DNA of 19,146 nt. Source: Firmicutes bacterium UBA5420 (lineage in GTDB: Bacteria; Bacillota; Limnochordia; Darwinibacteriales; Darwinibacteriaceae). The stretch is from NCBI GenBank assembly GCA_002409455.1, contig DHNI01000137.1, positions 1,663-20,808 of the forward strand, given 5' to 3'. The notes beneath the pieces are model-generated. The model was not told where the DNA came from. It did no database searches and saw only the letters and a list, made by a program, of their open reading frames with translations. Made by a program: the position numbers and the translations under genes. Shown piece after piece: positions 1 to 7,122 of this stretch (the stretch's first letter is position 1; the number at the start of each line of letters is the position of its first letter).

Positions 1-437
1 TACACATAGGGTACGCAAAACAAAGAATGAGACAGCACAAGCGTTACGTGCCCAAAAGGTAGACTTAGAGCATTAAAAAAGATGAGAAGTGCAATTCCCA
101 GGGCGACCTCGGGAACCAATAAAGGTAGGATCATCATGCCCTGGATGGCCTTTTTCATTCTGTCTGTCACCCACATGGAAATCACTGCACTGGCAGTACC
201 TAGGATTGCCGATAGGACAGAGGTAATTAGTGCAACTTCCATACTCACTTTAAACGCTTCGACAATGACCCGATCCTGAAATAACACACGATACCAATCT
301 AACGTAAACCCAGTCCACTGAGCCGTCGAAGGGCTAGCGTTGAAGGAATACAAAATCACACTAAGCACGGGCAAATATAATGCTACAAAAAACAGTGACA
401 GATAGAGGGTACCGAATCTTCTAGCCTTCAGTCTCAT
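1..437 (-). CDS. potC: Spermidine/putrescine ABC transporter permease PotC, partial (N-terminal 145 codons)
   Basis: This inner-membrane permease subunit of a polyamine-type uptake ABC transporter is cut off by the left window edge. Translating the minus strand from the ATG at 437 gives MRLKARRFGTLYLSLF, a first membrane segment, then a PotC-like stretch (SFNASPSTAQWTGFTLDWY) and a run of further hydrophobic segments. The reading frame stays open to base 1. The ATG overlaps the stop codon of the potB-like gene (ATGA, 434-437), so the two are translationally coupled and co-transcribed. The conserved EAA loop, which contacts the ATPase, would lie beyond the window. Family assignment rests on residue pattern and operon position. 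The true substrate (putrescine, spermidine or another small cation) cannot be read from this part. Confidence 0.88.
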   Translation of the reverse strand, partial: MRLKARRFGTLYLSLFFVALYLPVLSVILYSFNASPSTAQWTGFTLDWYRVLFQDRVIVEAFKVSMEVALITSVLSAILGTASAVISMWVTDRMKKAIQGMMILPLLVPEVALGIALLIFFNALSLPFGHVTLVLSHSLFCVPYV

Positions 438-1282
438 TGAAATAATCCTTCCCTATCGTCTTTGGCGATCTTACCATACAGAGAGATGACGAGCAAGGCC
501 ACAATAATCATGGCGATGGAAAACGCCGCAGCTAGTGGTCTGTTTCTGCCCCTGGTTACCTGCGTGTTGATTAAGTTGCCTAGGAAAATGGTATTTCCGC
601 CACCGAGTAAATCCGAGACATAAAACAAACCCAGGGCAGGAATAAAGACCAACGTAAATCCCCCAGCTATACCCGGTACGGTCAAGGGGAGCGTAATATT
701 AAAAAATGTCTGCCGCTTGTTTGCCCCTAAGTCATATGATGCTTCTAAAAGAGATCTGTCTAGTTTATCTACGGAGTTAAAGATGGCAACAATCATAAAA
801 GGAATCAGCATATAGGCGGTACCAACTAAAGTGGTACTGAATTTATACATCATAGAAAGGGGCCTGTCAAGCACACCAAGGGCGAGAAGCGTATTGTTGA
901 TAATTCCCGCATTGCCGAGAAGAATCATCCACCCATAGGTTCTAAGCAGGCTGGAGATCCAAAACGGAAGCATGATCAGACCGATGGACAAGGCACGTTT
1001 CTTGGGCTCTAGATTTGCGGTAATGTAGGCCACCGGATAACCAATCACCAGTGTTACTAGACCTGTTAGCAAAGCAAGAAGGACAGAGTTGAGAAAAACT
1101 CTCAAATAAATAGGGTCGACGACCCTTTGATAGTTCTCCAAGGTAAACTGGATGACGATATTCCCCAAAGAGTCTCTGGATAAGAAGCTTAACACAAATA
1201 CGAAAACGAGAGGTATGCCGACTAATAGACCAATCCAGACTAGAATTGGCACGGCCAGAATGTTTCGTTTGAACGTCTGCAT
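434..1282 (-). CDS. potB: Spermidine/putrescine ABC transporter permease PotB
   Basis: This integral membrane subunit (282 aa) pairs with PotC to form the channel of a polyamine-type importer driven by PotA. The sequence has about six hydrophobic segments, the first at residues 8-32. The EAA loop that docks on the ATPase lies at about residues 180-201 (EASYDLGANKRQTFFNITLP), matching the EAA---G---------I-LP pattern. Length is normal for PotB. The ATG start lies one base downstream of the potA stop codon (TAG at 1284-1286), and the gene ends overlapping potC. No substrate-binding protein (PotD) gene is visible; it may lie beyond the left edge after potC, where it usually sits. Confidence 0.92.
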   Translation of the reverse strand: MQTFKRNILAVPILVWIGLLVGIPLVFVFVLSFLSRDSLGNIVIQFTLENYQRVVDPIYLRVFLNSVLLALLTGLVTLVIGYPVAYITANLEPKKRALSIGLIMLPFWISSLLRTYGWMILLGNAGIINNTLLALGVLDRPLSMMYKFSTTLVGTAYMLIPFMIVAIFNSVDKLDRSLLEASYDLGANKRQTFFNITLPLTVPGIAGGFTLVFIPALGLFYVSDLLGGGNTIFLGNLINTQVTRGRNRPLAAAFSIAMIIVALLVISLYGKIAKDDREGLFQ

Positions 1283-1283
1283 G

Positions 1284-2384
1284 CTAGACCTCTCTTTCTA
1301 CGCTATAATCCTCGAGAGGAAGCAAGATTGCTCCATGGTCTTCCCACACTAGATAGACTAAATCGCCTTCCTCGCACTCGCAGTCGGTCTTTTGGTACTC
1401 GACAACCGTAATCACCTTCGCATCAACCTGAAGCTCGATGCGAATCTGTGATCCAGCGTAATGAATCGATAGAACTTCACCCTTTAGTGCATTGGGCGTT
1501 TCATCGCATGACACACGCATCTTATCCATATGAATGGCCAAAAAAGCCTCCTGACCACTCTCCAGGCGATGCTGTTTGGGATTTCGAATGCTCACAGTAT
1601 TATCGCCAACCCGAACCTGTGAATGCGTCTCCCCAGTCTCTATTACCTCAACCTGCATGATGTTGCGATCGCCAATAAAGGTCGTGACAAAGAGGTTGTT
1701 AGGATTATTGTAGATGTCTCTGGGGCTGCCGAGCTGTTGCACCGTCCCCTGATCGATCACGACGATTCGATCCGACATATTCAGCGCTTCTTCTTGATCA
1801 TGTGTGACATAGACAAAAGTGGTGCCTGTCTTTTTCTGCAGATGAGCTAACTCAGTTTGCATGTGCTTTCTAAGTTTTAAATCCAGTGCTCCGAGCGGCT
1901 CATCCAAAAGCAAAATGGCCGGTTCATTGATCAGAGCTCTGGCAATGGCAATTCTCTGCCTTTGTCCACCCGATAACTGATGGGGCATGCGCTTCTCATA
2001 GCCAAGCATCTGCACTAGATCCAAAACGCCACTGACCTTTTCCTTTAACTCTGCGTCCTTCATGGATTTTTTAACTCGCGGTCCATAGGCGATATTATCA
2101 TAGACATTGAGGTGGGGAAATAAGGCGTAGTTTTGAAAAACTGTGTTCACGTTGCGTTTATGCGGAGCGATCCCCTTAATGGAGGTGCCATGTAACAAGA
2201 TGTCTCCAGAATGAACACTCTCCAAACCTGCAATACACCTCAAAAGGGTCGTCTTGCCACAGCCTGATGGTCCTAGAAGGGTAAGAAACTCTCCCTGCTC
2301 TATGGTAAAGGATACATCCTTCAAGACATGAACATCACCAAAATATTTATTTATGTCAATTAGAGAAAGTAACGGCTGTTTCAC
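1284..2384 (-). CDS. potA: Polyamine ABC transporter ATP-binding protein PotA
   Basis: Cytoplasmic ATPase (366 aa) energising polyamine-type uptake. Motifs are complete: Walker A GPSGCGKTT at residues 38-46, Q-loop glutamine 84, signature LSGGQ at 137-141, Walker B ILLLDEP at 157-163 and the switch histidine 195 (VTHDQEEAL). The C-terminal ~130 residues form the TOBE-type regulatory domain found in PotA/CysA/MalK-class ATPases. The start is GTG at 2384, preceded by GGAAAGGGG on the minus strand. An overlapping ATG one base upstream is out of frame. It is the first gene of the pot operon, with a sigma-A promoter at 2433-2461. Family identity is secure; substrate identity is inferred from similarity of the whole cluster to potABC. 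Confidence 0.93.
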   Translation of the reverse strand: MKQPLLSLIDINKYFGDVHVLKDVSFTIEQGEFLTLLGPSGCGKTTLLRCIAGLESVHSGDILLHGTSIKGIAPHKRNVNTVFQNYALFPHLNVYDNIAYGPRVKKSMKDAELKEKVSGVLDLVQMLGYEKRMPHQLSGGQRQRIAIARALINEPAILLLDEPLGALDLKLRKHMQTELAHLQKKTGTTFVYVTHDQEEALNMSDRIVVIDQGTVQQLGSPRDIYNNPNNLFVTTFIGDRNIMQVEVIETGETHSQVRVGDNTVSIRNPKQHRLESGQEAFLAIHMDKMRVSCDETPNALKGEVLSIHYAGSQIRIELQVDAKVITVVEYQKTDCECEEGDLVYLVWEDHGAILLPLEDYSVEREV

Positions 2385-2432
2385 ATAGAGCCCCTTTCCG
2401 AGTAATTCACTGACTATAGTGGTTTCAAAAAT

Positions 2433-2461
2433 AGTATAGTTTAATTTATACTGTATGTCAA
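2433..2461 (-). promoter_or_regulatory. Sigma-A promoter of the pot operon with an internal inverted repeat
   Basis: On the minus strand, TTGACA (2461-2456) is followed after exactly 17 bases by TATACT (2438-2433), about 50 bases before the potA GTG. The spacer begins with AGTATA and, with TATACT at the -10 box, makes an inverted repeat (AGTATA-N8-TATACT). A second, perfect 8-bp palindrome, ACTATAGT, lies at 2413-2420 near the expected transcript start. Promoter elements are seen directly. Their use as an operator is inference; the ArsR-type regulator encoded just upstream is one candidate ligand. Confidence 0.8.
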
Positions 2462-2485
2462 AGCATCCATTATAGCTTGAATCCT

Positions 2486-3025
2486 CTAGATTCTCCTATA
2501 GACACCGCGTTTTCTCTCCATAAGGTTAAATCCTACCAAGTCCCTACGTATCGTGCAAAAGTCCTCATGAAAATCGGCGATGATGAGATTGACTTCCTTT
2601 TCGGTGTAGGTTCGATCCCTTTCAAAGCTCTTGACTATTTTCTCAAGCACAATACGCCTCTTCATTTTTTGAACCGGTAGGGAGTGTAGCTTATCATACT
2701 TGAAAAAGGACGCAATGACCTGCTCCCGATATTCATCTTCCCTTTGATCTGATATCTCACCTTCGCTCCGACAATCTTGAACCAACTCCCCGAGCGAAAC
2801 GGTGAATATACCTTCGTTGAGATTGTAGACTGTGTAATATTGCTCTTTTCTAGACGAGACAATATTCGCATCCATCAGCTTTTTCAGATGGAAAGAGACA
2901 GTCGATGTGGATAAATCCAGTCTTTCCGCTAACAGTTCGACGTACATTGGCTCGATCATCAGACTGTTTACGATCCGTAATCTAGATTTATCTGCTAGAC
3001 ACTTGAAAATCTCAATTGAGTTCAA
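2486..3025 (-). CDS. ArsR-family winged-helix regulator with C-terminal DUF2087 domain
   Basis: DNA-binding transcription factor of 179 aa from the chosen start. The first ~75 residues form an ArsR/SmtB winged helix (IFKCLADKSRLRIVNSL, then the recognition region LDLSTSTVSFHLKKL). The last ~55 residues match the DUF2087 pattern (ERDRTYTEKEVNLII, then IRRDLVGFNLMERKRGVYRR), a second small helical domain of unknown role. The usual ArsR metal-binding cysteine pair is absent, so the ligand is probably not a classical thiolate metal site. I prefer the TTG at 3025 over the GTG at 3034: AGAGGTG lies six bases before TTG, and TTG overlaps the stop of the upstream gene as TTGA, implying coupling. It could regulate its own operon, the pot operon or the divergent peptidase gene. 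Confidence 0.82.
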   Translation of the reverse strand: MNSIEIFKCLADKSRLRIVNSLMIEPMYVELLAERLDLSTSTVSFHLKKLMDANIVSSRKEQYYTVYNLNEGIFTVSLGELVQDCRSEGEISDQREDEYREQVIASFFKYDKLHSLPVQKMKRRIVLEKIVKSFERDRTYTEKEVNLIIADFHEDFCTIRRDLVGFNLMERKRGVYRRI

Positions 3026-3411
3026 TTCGTACACCTCTGATCAACATCCATCTGATTGAAGTACGCTTCAAAACGGATCTTTAACTCGTCCGCTTCCTGT
3101 ATTTTCACATCCTCAACGATCCGTTCCATCTCCTGTTCGAACTCTAGAGCCTTCTCCCGATTCAGATGCCAGGGGCTGGTTATTTTCTCAAAAAAGCTTA
3201 GGTACTTCGCCTTCAAAGCAACTGGATCATCGGTGAAGCTGATCGAAAACATCGTAGAAAATATCTCAACAACATTGAGCTTGATCTTTTCAAAATTGGC
3301 CTCATCTACACATTCCTGCTTGTAAAGGCTTTCCATACTCTTGCTAAGCTCTCCTTTTCTTTCCGTCAAAAAACCAAGGTAGTTTGTTTTGAGCCAATCA
3401 ATGTCCTTCAT
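3022..3411 (-). CDS. Hypothetical small alpha-helical protein co-encoded with the ArsR-type regulator
   Basis: I do not recognise this protein (129 aa from the chosen start). It is soluble, charged and predicted mostly helical, with no signal peptide or membrane segment. Its C-terminal half is rich in Glu/Lys heptad-like runs (ALEFEQEMERIVEDVKIQEADELKIRFEAYF). The longer frame begins at an ATG at 3432, but that codon lies inside a probable -10 hexamer (TAGGAT, 3431-3436). The ATG at 3411 has GGGGGT at a seven-base spacing, so I use 3411. The stop codon overlaps the start of the regulator (TTGA). Such coupling suggests a partner, co-regulator or anti-activator of the ArsR-type protein, but nothing in the sequence proves a function. 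Confidence 0.7.
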   Translation of the reverse strand: MKDIDWLKTNYLGFLTERKGELSKSMESLYKQECVDEANFEKIKLNVVEIFSTMFSISFTDDPVALKAKYLSFFEKITSPWHLNREKALEFEQEMERIVEDVKIQEADELKIRFEAYFNQMDVDQRCTN

Positions 3412-3430
3412 GTCTTTTACCCCCACAACC

Positions 3431-3459
3431 ATCCTATACCACGGAAGCTTTTATTTCAA
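3431..3459 (-). promoter_or_regulatory. Probable sigma-A promoter for the unknown protein/ArsR-type pair
   Basis: On the minus strand, TTGAAA (3459-3454) and TAGGAT (3436-3431) are separated by 17 bases in the AT-rich divergent region. This puts the transcript start just upstream of the preferred ATG at 3411 and argues against the ATG at 3432. The -10 box matches only four of six consensus bases. Confidence 0.5.
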
Positions 3460-3509
3460 CAATTATCTATTTATATGTTTATATTCAATTCGATAAATAC
3501 AAAAATAAA

Positions 3510-3539
3510 TTGACACCTCGTTACATCCCGTGTTAAAAT
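3510..3539 (+). promoter_or_regulatory. Probable sigma-A promoter for the M29-like peptidase gene
   Basis: A perfect TTGACA (3510-3515) is followed after 18 bases by TAAAAT (3534-3539). The -10 box lies within the longest possible reading frame (from the GTG at 3530), which excludes that upstream start and supports the ATG at 3587. The promoter is divergent from that of the ArsR-type pair, about 50 bp away, in a very AT-rich stretch. Confidence 0.65.
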
Positions 3540-3586
3540 GCAATTCGATGGCTATCAAAATAAAATGCTCTCAGGAGGCAGAGATA

Positions 3587-4591
3587 ATGATGAAATTTTT
3601 AGACCTTATTCCAAATATCTGTGAGGGACTCCCCTTTAAGGAGGGAGAATCTGTTTTATTGAATTTTTGGGGTGATCAGGCAGACCAAGCGGTTTTAGAG
3701 CTGCTCGCGGAAAATTTAGCCACGAAAGGAATCGCGCCCTACGAGCATTATTGTTCCCATGCATTTTTTGAAAGAGTCGTGCTCAACCTGATTCATCATG
3801 ACAAGAAATTTCCCCAAGAATACTTGGATTATCTATCCTCGTTCAAGCATGTCCTTGATATTTTCATGTACACACCAAGTTTACCCAAGGGAATTCACGA
3901 ATCCGCGATTCCCCTATTTCAAAACTACTTACGCGAGTTGTTTAGAGCCTTAACCGATGACAAAGAACACTACATACAGCTCACAGTGCCCACCCAGGTC
4001 AATTCGCTGCGCACCGGAATGGATCCTCAAACCTACGAGTCGGCCCTTTGCAACGCATTATCCGTGAATTTTCCCGAGCTAAAGAAAGCGTGCAAAGAAA
4101 AGCTGGAAAGTGTAGAACATAAGGAGACGATAACGATACATACTGGTCAGGAGTATGCTTTGACGTTGGATATTAGCACTCGACAATGGTTTGTTGATGA
4201 TGGCTGTGGCGATTTCCCCCCAGGTGAAATCTACATTGCACCCAAGGAAAACAAGAGTCATGGGGATTTACTCATACCCATAGTTAATCTGCAGGGACAG
4301 ATCTACGAAGATGTTCTGATGACTTTCAAGGAAGGCAAGCTCTTCGGATCATCCTGCCAAGAAATAGATGACTTTTTTCTGCAGCGACCGGACAGCTTTC
4401 GCATTTTAAGTGAATTCGGAATAGGATTAAACCCTGAAGTCAAAGAGTTAACTGGTTACACTCCTATTGATGAAAAAGCTTTAGGAACCTACCACATTGC
4501 ACTAGGCATGAACCACCTCTTTGGGGGAGACAATGACTGTCCCTTCCATATGGATTTTGTTTTCTACGCAGATGACGTTGTGTTTTCCTAA
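3587..4591 (+). CDS. M29-family-like metallo-aminopeptidase (COG2309 type)
   Basis: Cytoplasmic protein of 334 aa with the residue pattern of clan MQ/M29 aminopeptidases and the related NicX dioxygenase fold. The N-terminus (LDLIPNICEGLPFKEGESVL) resembles the M29 opening. In the C-terminal half every expected metal-ligand position can be matched: Glu214 in PPGE, Glu276 in ILSEFGIG, His303 in TYHIALG, and His321 and Asp323 in FHMDF. The length suits the shorter COG2309 proteins rather than the ~400-residue AmpS/PepS enzymes. Family members remove N-terminal residues from peptides using two divalent metals; the actual substrate here is unknown. Start choice: AGGAGG eight bases before the ATG at 3587, downstream of the promoter. 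It is a single-gene unit, divergent from the ArsR-type pair, which may control it. Confidence 0.78.
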   Translation: MMKFLDLIPNICEGLPFKEGESVLLNFWGDQADQAVLELLAENLATKGIAPYEHYCSHAFFERVVLNLIHHDKKFPQEYLDYLSSFKHVLDIFMYTPSLPKGIHESAIPLFQNYLRELFRALTDDKEHYIQLTVPTQVNSLRTGMDPQTYESALCNALSVNFPELKKACKEKLESVEHKETITIHTGQEYALTLDISTRQWFVDDGCGDFPPGEIYIAPKENKSHGDLLIPIVNLQGQIYEDVLMTFKEGKLFGSSCQEIDDFFLQRPDSFRILSEFGIGLNPEVKELTGYTPIDEKALGTYHIALGMNHLFGGDNDCPFHMDFVFYADDVVFS

Positions 4592-4608
4592 GGCTTCCTG
4601 ATAAACTT

Positions 4609-4641
4609 GTGGCGGTTTCCAGCTCACTGGGGACCGCCCAC
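4609..4641. terminator. Hairpin between convergent peptidase and toxin genes
   Basis: A near-perfect stem of about 14 pairs (GTGGCGGTTTCCAG with CTGGGGACCGCCCAC, one bulge and one G-U pair) closes a CTCA loop, 18 bases after the peptidase stop and just past the toxin stop. Neither side is followed by a real T-run, so it is a weak intrinsic terminator by rule, but its position between two convergent ends fits a shared transcript end. Confidence 0.55.
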
Positions 4642-4646
4642 TACAT

Positions 4647-4973
4647 TCACCCTATAAATCGTTCAAGCAAGATGTCCCCGACATTTCTCCGACTGTCAAT
4701 CACCGCTAAAACCCAAATATCCTCCCCGTCAATTCTATAGATGATCCGCCATGGCGAAACAATCAACTCCCGATACAGCAAGACACCACAAAAGCGAAGT
4801 TCCGGAACAATTCGGCCTCGGGCGGGAAGCTCTTGCAGTTTTTGGGTTTGGATTCGAATCAATTGGATTACTTCATTCGCCTTTACGGGATTATCTAGGG
4901 AAATATGATCCACAATTCGGCGTAGATCGTCCTTGGCTACACTCGTCCAGAAAACGTTAAAGCCCCTATCCAT
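4647..4973 (-). CDS. RelE/ParE-superfamily toxin of a type II toxin-antitoxin pair
   Basis: Small basic protein of 108 aa with the RelE/ParE fold pattern. An N-terminal helical hairpin (AKDDLRRIVDHISLDNPVKA, then EVIQLIRIQTQKL) leads to the loop ELPARGRIVPEL. The C-terminal beta sheet follows (LIVSPWRIIYRI, then VLAVIDSRRNVGDILLERF), containing the usual R-x-Y and V-x-D-x-R-R elements. ParE members poison gyrase and RelE members cleave mRNA on the ribosome; the SRRN/ERF ending and RIIYRI strand look more ParE-like, but the target is not decidable here. The ATG at 4973 overlaps the antitoxin stop by eight bases (coupled translation); a longer in-frame start at 5012 would lie deep inside the antitoxin gene and has no ribosome site. 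Confidence 0.85.
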   Translation of the reverse strand: MDRGFNVFWTSVAKDDLRRIVDHISLDNPVKANEVIQLIRIQTQKLQELPARGRIVPELRFCGVLLYRELIVSPWRIIYRIDGEDIWVLAVIDSRRNVGDILLERFIG

Positions 4974-5253
4974 CGCGGGTGTCCTCTTTGACGTATTCCT
5001 CCATCTCTGCAAAAAACTCCTCCTGCGATTGCGTTCTGCCTTCTGCTATATCCCGCTCTCCCTGGGTCAGCAATTTAAGTAGACCAATCGCTTTCTCCAT
5101 CTTCTCGTATGACTCCGTATCTAAAAGTACCGCCTTCGCTTCTCCATTTTGCGTAATATACAAGGGTCGCTTTGTTTCTTGCACCTGATGTAGAACTTCT
5201 GGAGCATGGGCTTTCACATAGGAAATAGGGCGAATGTCCCTCTTGCTGTCCAT
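4966..5253 (-). CDS. Phd/YefM-family antitoxin
   Basis: Antitoxin (95 aa) that should bind DNA through its N-terminal Phd/YefM domain (RPISYVKAHAPEVLHQVQ, then the strand-turn PLYITQNGEAKAVLLDTESYEKM). It should neutralise the downstream toxin with its acidic C-terminal helix (EEFFAEMEEYVKEDTRDG). It precedes and overlaps the toxin gene, the normal order for this family. The ribosome site GGAGGTG is five bases before the ATG at 5253. Antitoxin-toxin complexes of this family usually repress their own promoter, which here lies back to back with the hydrolase promoter. Confidence 0.88.
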   Translation of the reverse strand: MDSKRDIRPISYVKAHAPEVLHQVQETKRPLYITQNGEAKAVLLDTESYEKMEKAIGLLKLLTQGERDIAEGRTQSQEEFFAEMEEYVKEDTRDG

Positions 5254-5297
5254 ATCAACACCTCCGGTATATATAAGGTACTAAATTAAGACAGGTT

Positions 5298-5362
5298 TGT
5301 CAATGAGCCGTGCCACAAGTGCTACTGGCTCAATTGATCATGTGCTAAAACACTAGTATACT
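5298..5362. promoter_or_regulatory. Divergent promoter region of the antitoxin and hydrolase genes
   Basis: Plus strand: TTGATC (5334-5339), 17 bases, then TATACT (5357-5362), about 38 bases before the hydrolase ATG; this is a good sigma-A promoter. Minus strand: a perfect TTGACA (5303-5298); the -10 is less clear, with only TACCTT at 17 bases or TATATA at a longer spacing. Between the two -35 boxes lies an inverted repeat, TGAGCC (5304-5309) and GGCTCA (5327-5332), a plausible operator site for the Phd-type antitoxin complex. Confidence 0.6.
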
Positions 5363-5399
5363 TATATGGTAATGATCAAATTTTTAAGGAGTGAGTGGA

Positions 5400-7010
5400 A
5401 TGCGAAGATTCAGAAGTAATGTTTTTTTAGTTACTTTGGTTTGCATGATGTTTTTTGGAACTGGATTGGTATCTGCTATACCCCCTGATTCCGGAAAATT
5501 AGTAATCTTTATGGCCGAACAAGAAGTTGGTTATGAGGATTTCACCTTTGACGCGCACGGCTTGATTACTGAGGGATTGATTGAGGTAGCTGGTCAACGA
5601 GTTGTAACTGAAACTTCGTTACAAGGATCACTAGGAGTGTGGGAAGCTTATGAATTGAGTACGTCAGGGGTAAATCTGAGCGGACAATTTGTAGGGGATC
5701 GTTTTGATGTCTCTGTAGGGCCACTCGAGCAATCTTTTGATCTAACGAGTCCATTTGCCGTATTTGATAACAATGTCTTTGCCCATTACCAGCAGGTGAT
5801 CGACTTGGCGAAAAGTGGTGCAAGCGAGATAACTCTTGTTACCCCTGTATTAGCACTGATGGGGCAGTCACCAATTCTAACTGGTACTGTCGCGAAAAAT
5901 GATCCAATCGATTATCTTGTCAATGGTGAGTTAATTACACTTGAAGAATATAGCGCAATATTGCCTGGTTCGTTGTATGTACAAGTGCTAGCGGATGCAG
6001 ATGGGCACTTGGTGTCAGTTCGTATTTCTGCCCAATCAGTAGAGGCAAAACGAAGCGAATATGTGGATATGCAAGAGGTTAGTACCCAGGCTGATAAGAC
6101 ATGGATTGATGAGGAGTTTATTGTAGATGCAGGCGAGGTTAGTTTAGCAGGTGCACTTTCTTTTCCTATAATAGCTGAAGAACCCTATCCCGTAATTCTC
6201 CTCAACTCGGGGTCGGGCCCCCAAGACCGAGATGGTAATACTCCCCCAGCGTTTATGACAAATATGTTCGGGATTATGGCAGAACGTTTTACTGAACAAG
6301 GTGTGGCAGTGTTACGCTATGATGAGCGAGGTGTAGGCCAGAGTACAGGCGATTATGACCAGGCAGATTTTACTGATCTGGTCAATGATGTGCAGGCCTT
6401 GATCGATTTTTTAAAGGCGCACCCGCAGATTGACCAGACCAAGATTGCCATATTGGGCCACAGCGAAGGCGGCTATATTGCCCCGTTGATCGCCCAGAAT
6501 AATCCTGAAATAGCTGGTGTTGTTATTCTAGCCGGACCTTCTACTTCTCTGGATCAGATTATGATCGAGCAATTAGACTATCAGCATAGCTTGCCGTTTC
6601 TCAGTGCAGAAGAAATCTCCGTGATAGAACAACTCATTCCCTTAACAGAGCAGGTATTAGAGGACGCTCGTGCTGGGAAGAGTGAGAGTGTTTTGCCTTA
6701 TAATCTAGACTGGATACGGGATCATATGGCTCATGATCCAATTGCGACGATTCAAAATGTAAACGCCCCAGTATTGATTATCCATGGAGACAGAGACTTA
6801 AAAGTGATGCCATACCATGCTGGCGTACTGGCTGAAGCTTTACAAGCTATAGGAAATACTCAAGTTGAGGTGCACATCTTACCGGAGACAACGCATGATT
6901 TTATGATTTTCCCCTTGGATAATCCAGAATATGACCCAAGTGATCCTTGGAAAGTTACACCTGAATTGTATGATATTATTGCCGAATGGTTAAGTCACAC
7001 TCTAATGTAA
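5400..7010 (+). CDS. Secreted serine alpha/beta hydrolase with N-terminal beta-rich domain
   Basis: Exported hydrolase of 536 aa. The N-terminus MRRFRSNVFLVTLVCMMFFGTGLVSA is a clear signal peptide with a probable AxA-like cut before IPPDSG. Residues ~30-230 form a beta-rich domain I do not recognise. From ~245 onward the protein is an alpha/beta hydrolase: oxyanion-region motif NSGSGPQDRDG, RYDERGVGQS, nucleophile elbow GHSEGG with Ser355, acid Asp466 in HGDRD, and His499 in TTHDFM. This type often acts as an acyl or peptidyl esterase or amidase, but the substrate is unknown. The ATG at 5400 has AAGGAG eight bases before it; the in-frame GTG at 5391 overlaps that site. A single-gene transcript from the promoter at 5334-5362 is likely. 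Confidence 0.85.
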   Translation: MRRFRSNVFLVTLVCMMFFGTGLVSAIPPDSGKLVIFMAEQEVGYEDFTFDAHGLITEGLIEVAGQRVVTETSLQGSLGVWEAYELSTSGVNLSGQFVGDRFDVSVGPLEQSFDLTSPFAVFDNNVFAHYQQVIDLAKSGASEITLVTPVLALMGQSPILTGTVAKNDPIDYLVNGELITLEEYSAILPGSLYVQVLADADGHLVSVRISAQSVEAKRSEYVDMQEVSTQADKTWIDEEFIVDAGEVSLAGALSFPIIAEEPYPVILLNSGSGPQDRDGNTPPAFMTNMFGIMAERFTEQGVAVLRYDERGVGQSTGDYDQADFTDLVNDVQALIDFLKAHPQIDQTKIAILGHSEGGYIAPLIAQNNPEIAGVVILAGPSTSLDQIMIEQLDYQHSLPFLSAEEISVIEQLIPLTEQVLEDARAGKSESVLPYNLDWIRDHMAHDPIATIQNVNAPVLIIHGDRDLKVMPYHAGVLAEALQAIGNTQVEVHILPETTHDFMIFPLDNPEYDPSDPWKVTPELYDIIAEWLSHTLM

Positions 7011-7054
7011 CCACAACCGATTAACTTTTAACAACTAAGCGGCAAGATTTCCCT

Positions 7055-7083
7055 TTGCCCTCCACGGCCTAAAGCGCTATAAT
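7055..7083 (+). promoter_or_regulatory. Sigma-A promoter of the two-domain exported protein gene
   Basis: TTGCCC (7055-7060) is followed after 17 bases by a perfect TATAAT (7078-7083), about 40 bases before the ATG at 7123. This gives the gene its own promoter, separate from the hydrolase upstream. Confidence 0.65.
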
Positions 7084-7122
7084 GAGATACGATTAACAAC
7101 TGTTATTACTATGGAGGTCATT

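Noticed and set aside
3411..3432. Longer start (ATG at 3432) for the small helical protein
   Set aside because: The ATG lies inside a probable -10 hexamer and has no ribosome site; the ATG at 3411 has GGGGGT at good spacing.
3530..3586. Longer start (GTG at 3530) for the M29-like protein
   Set aside because: The -10 box overlaps these codons, and AGGAGG lies eight bases before the ATG at 3587.
5566..5823. 85-codon minus-strand open frame inside the hydrolase gene
   Set aside because: It is a shadow of the hydrolase coding region with no ribosome site.
7040..7060. GGCAA/TTGCC hairpin after the hydrolase as a terminator
   Set aside because: Five-pair stem without a T-run; the sequence also overlaps the -35 box of the next gene.
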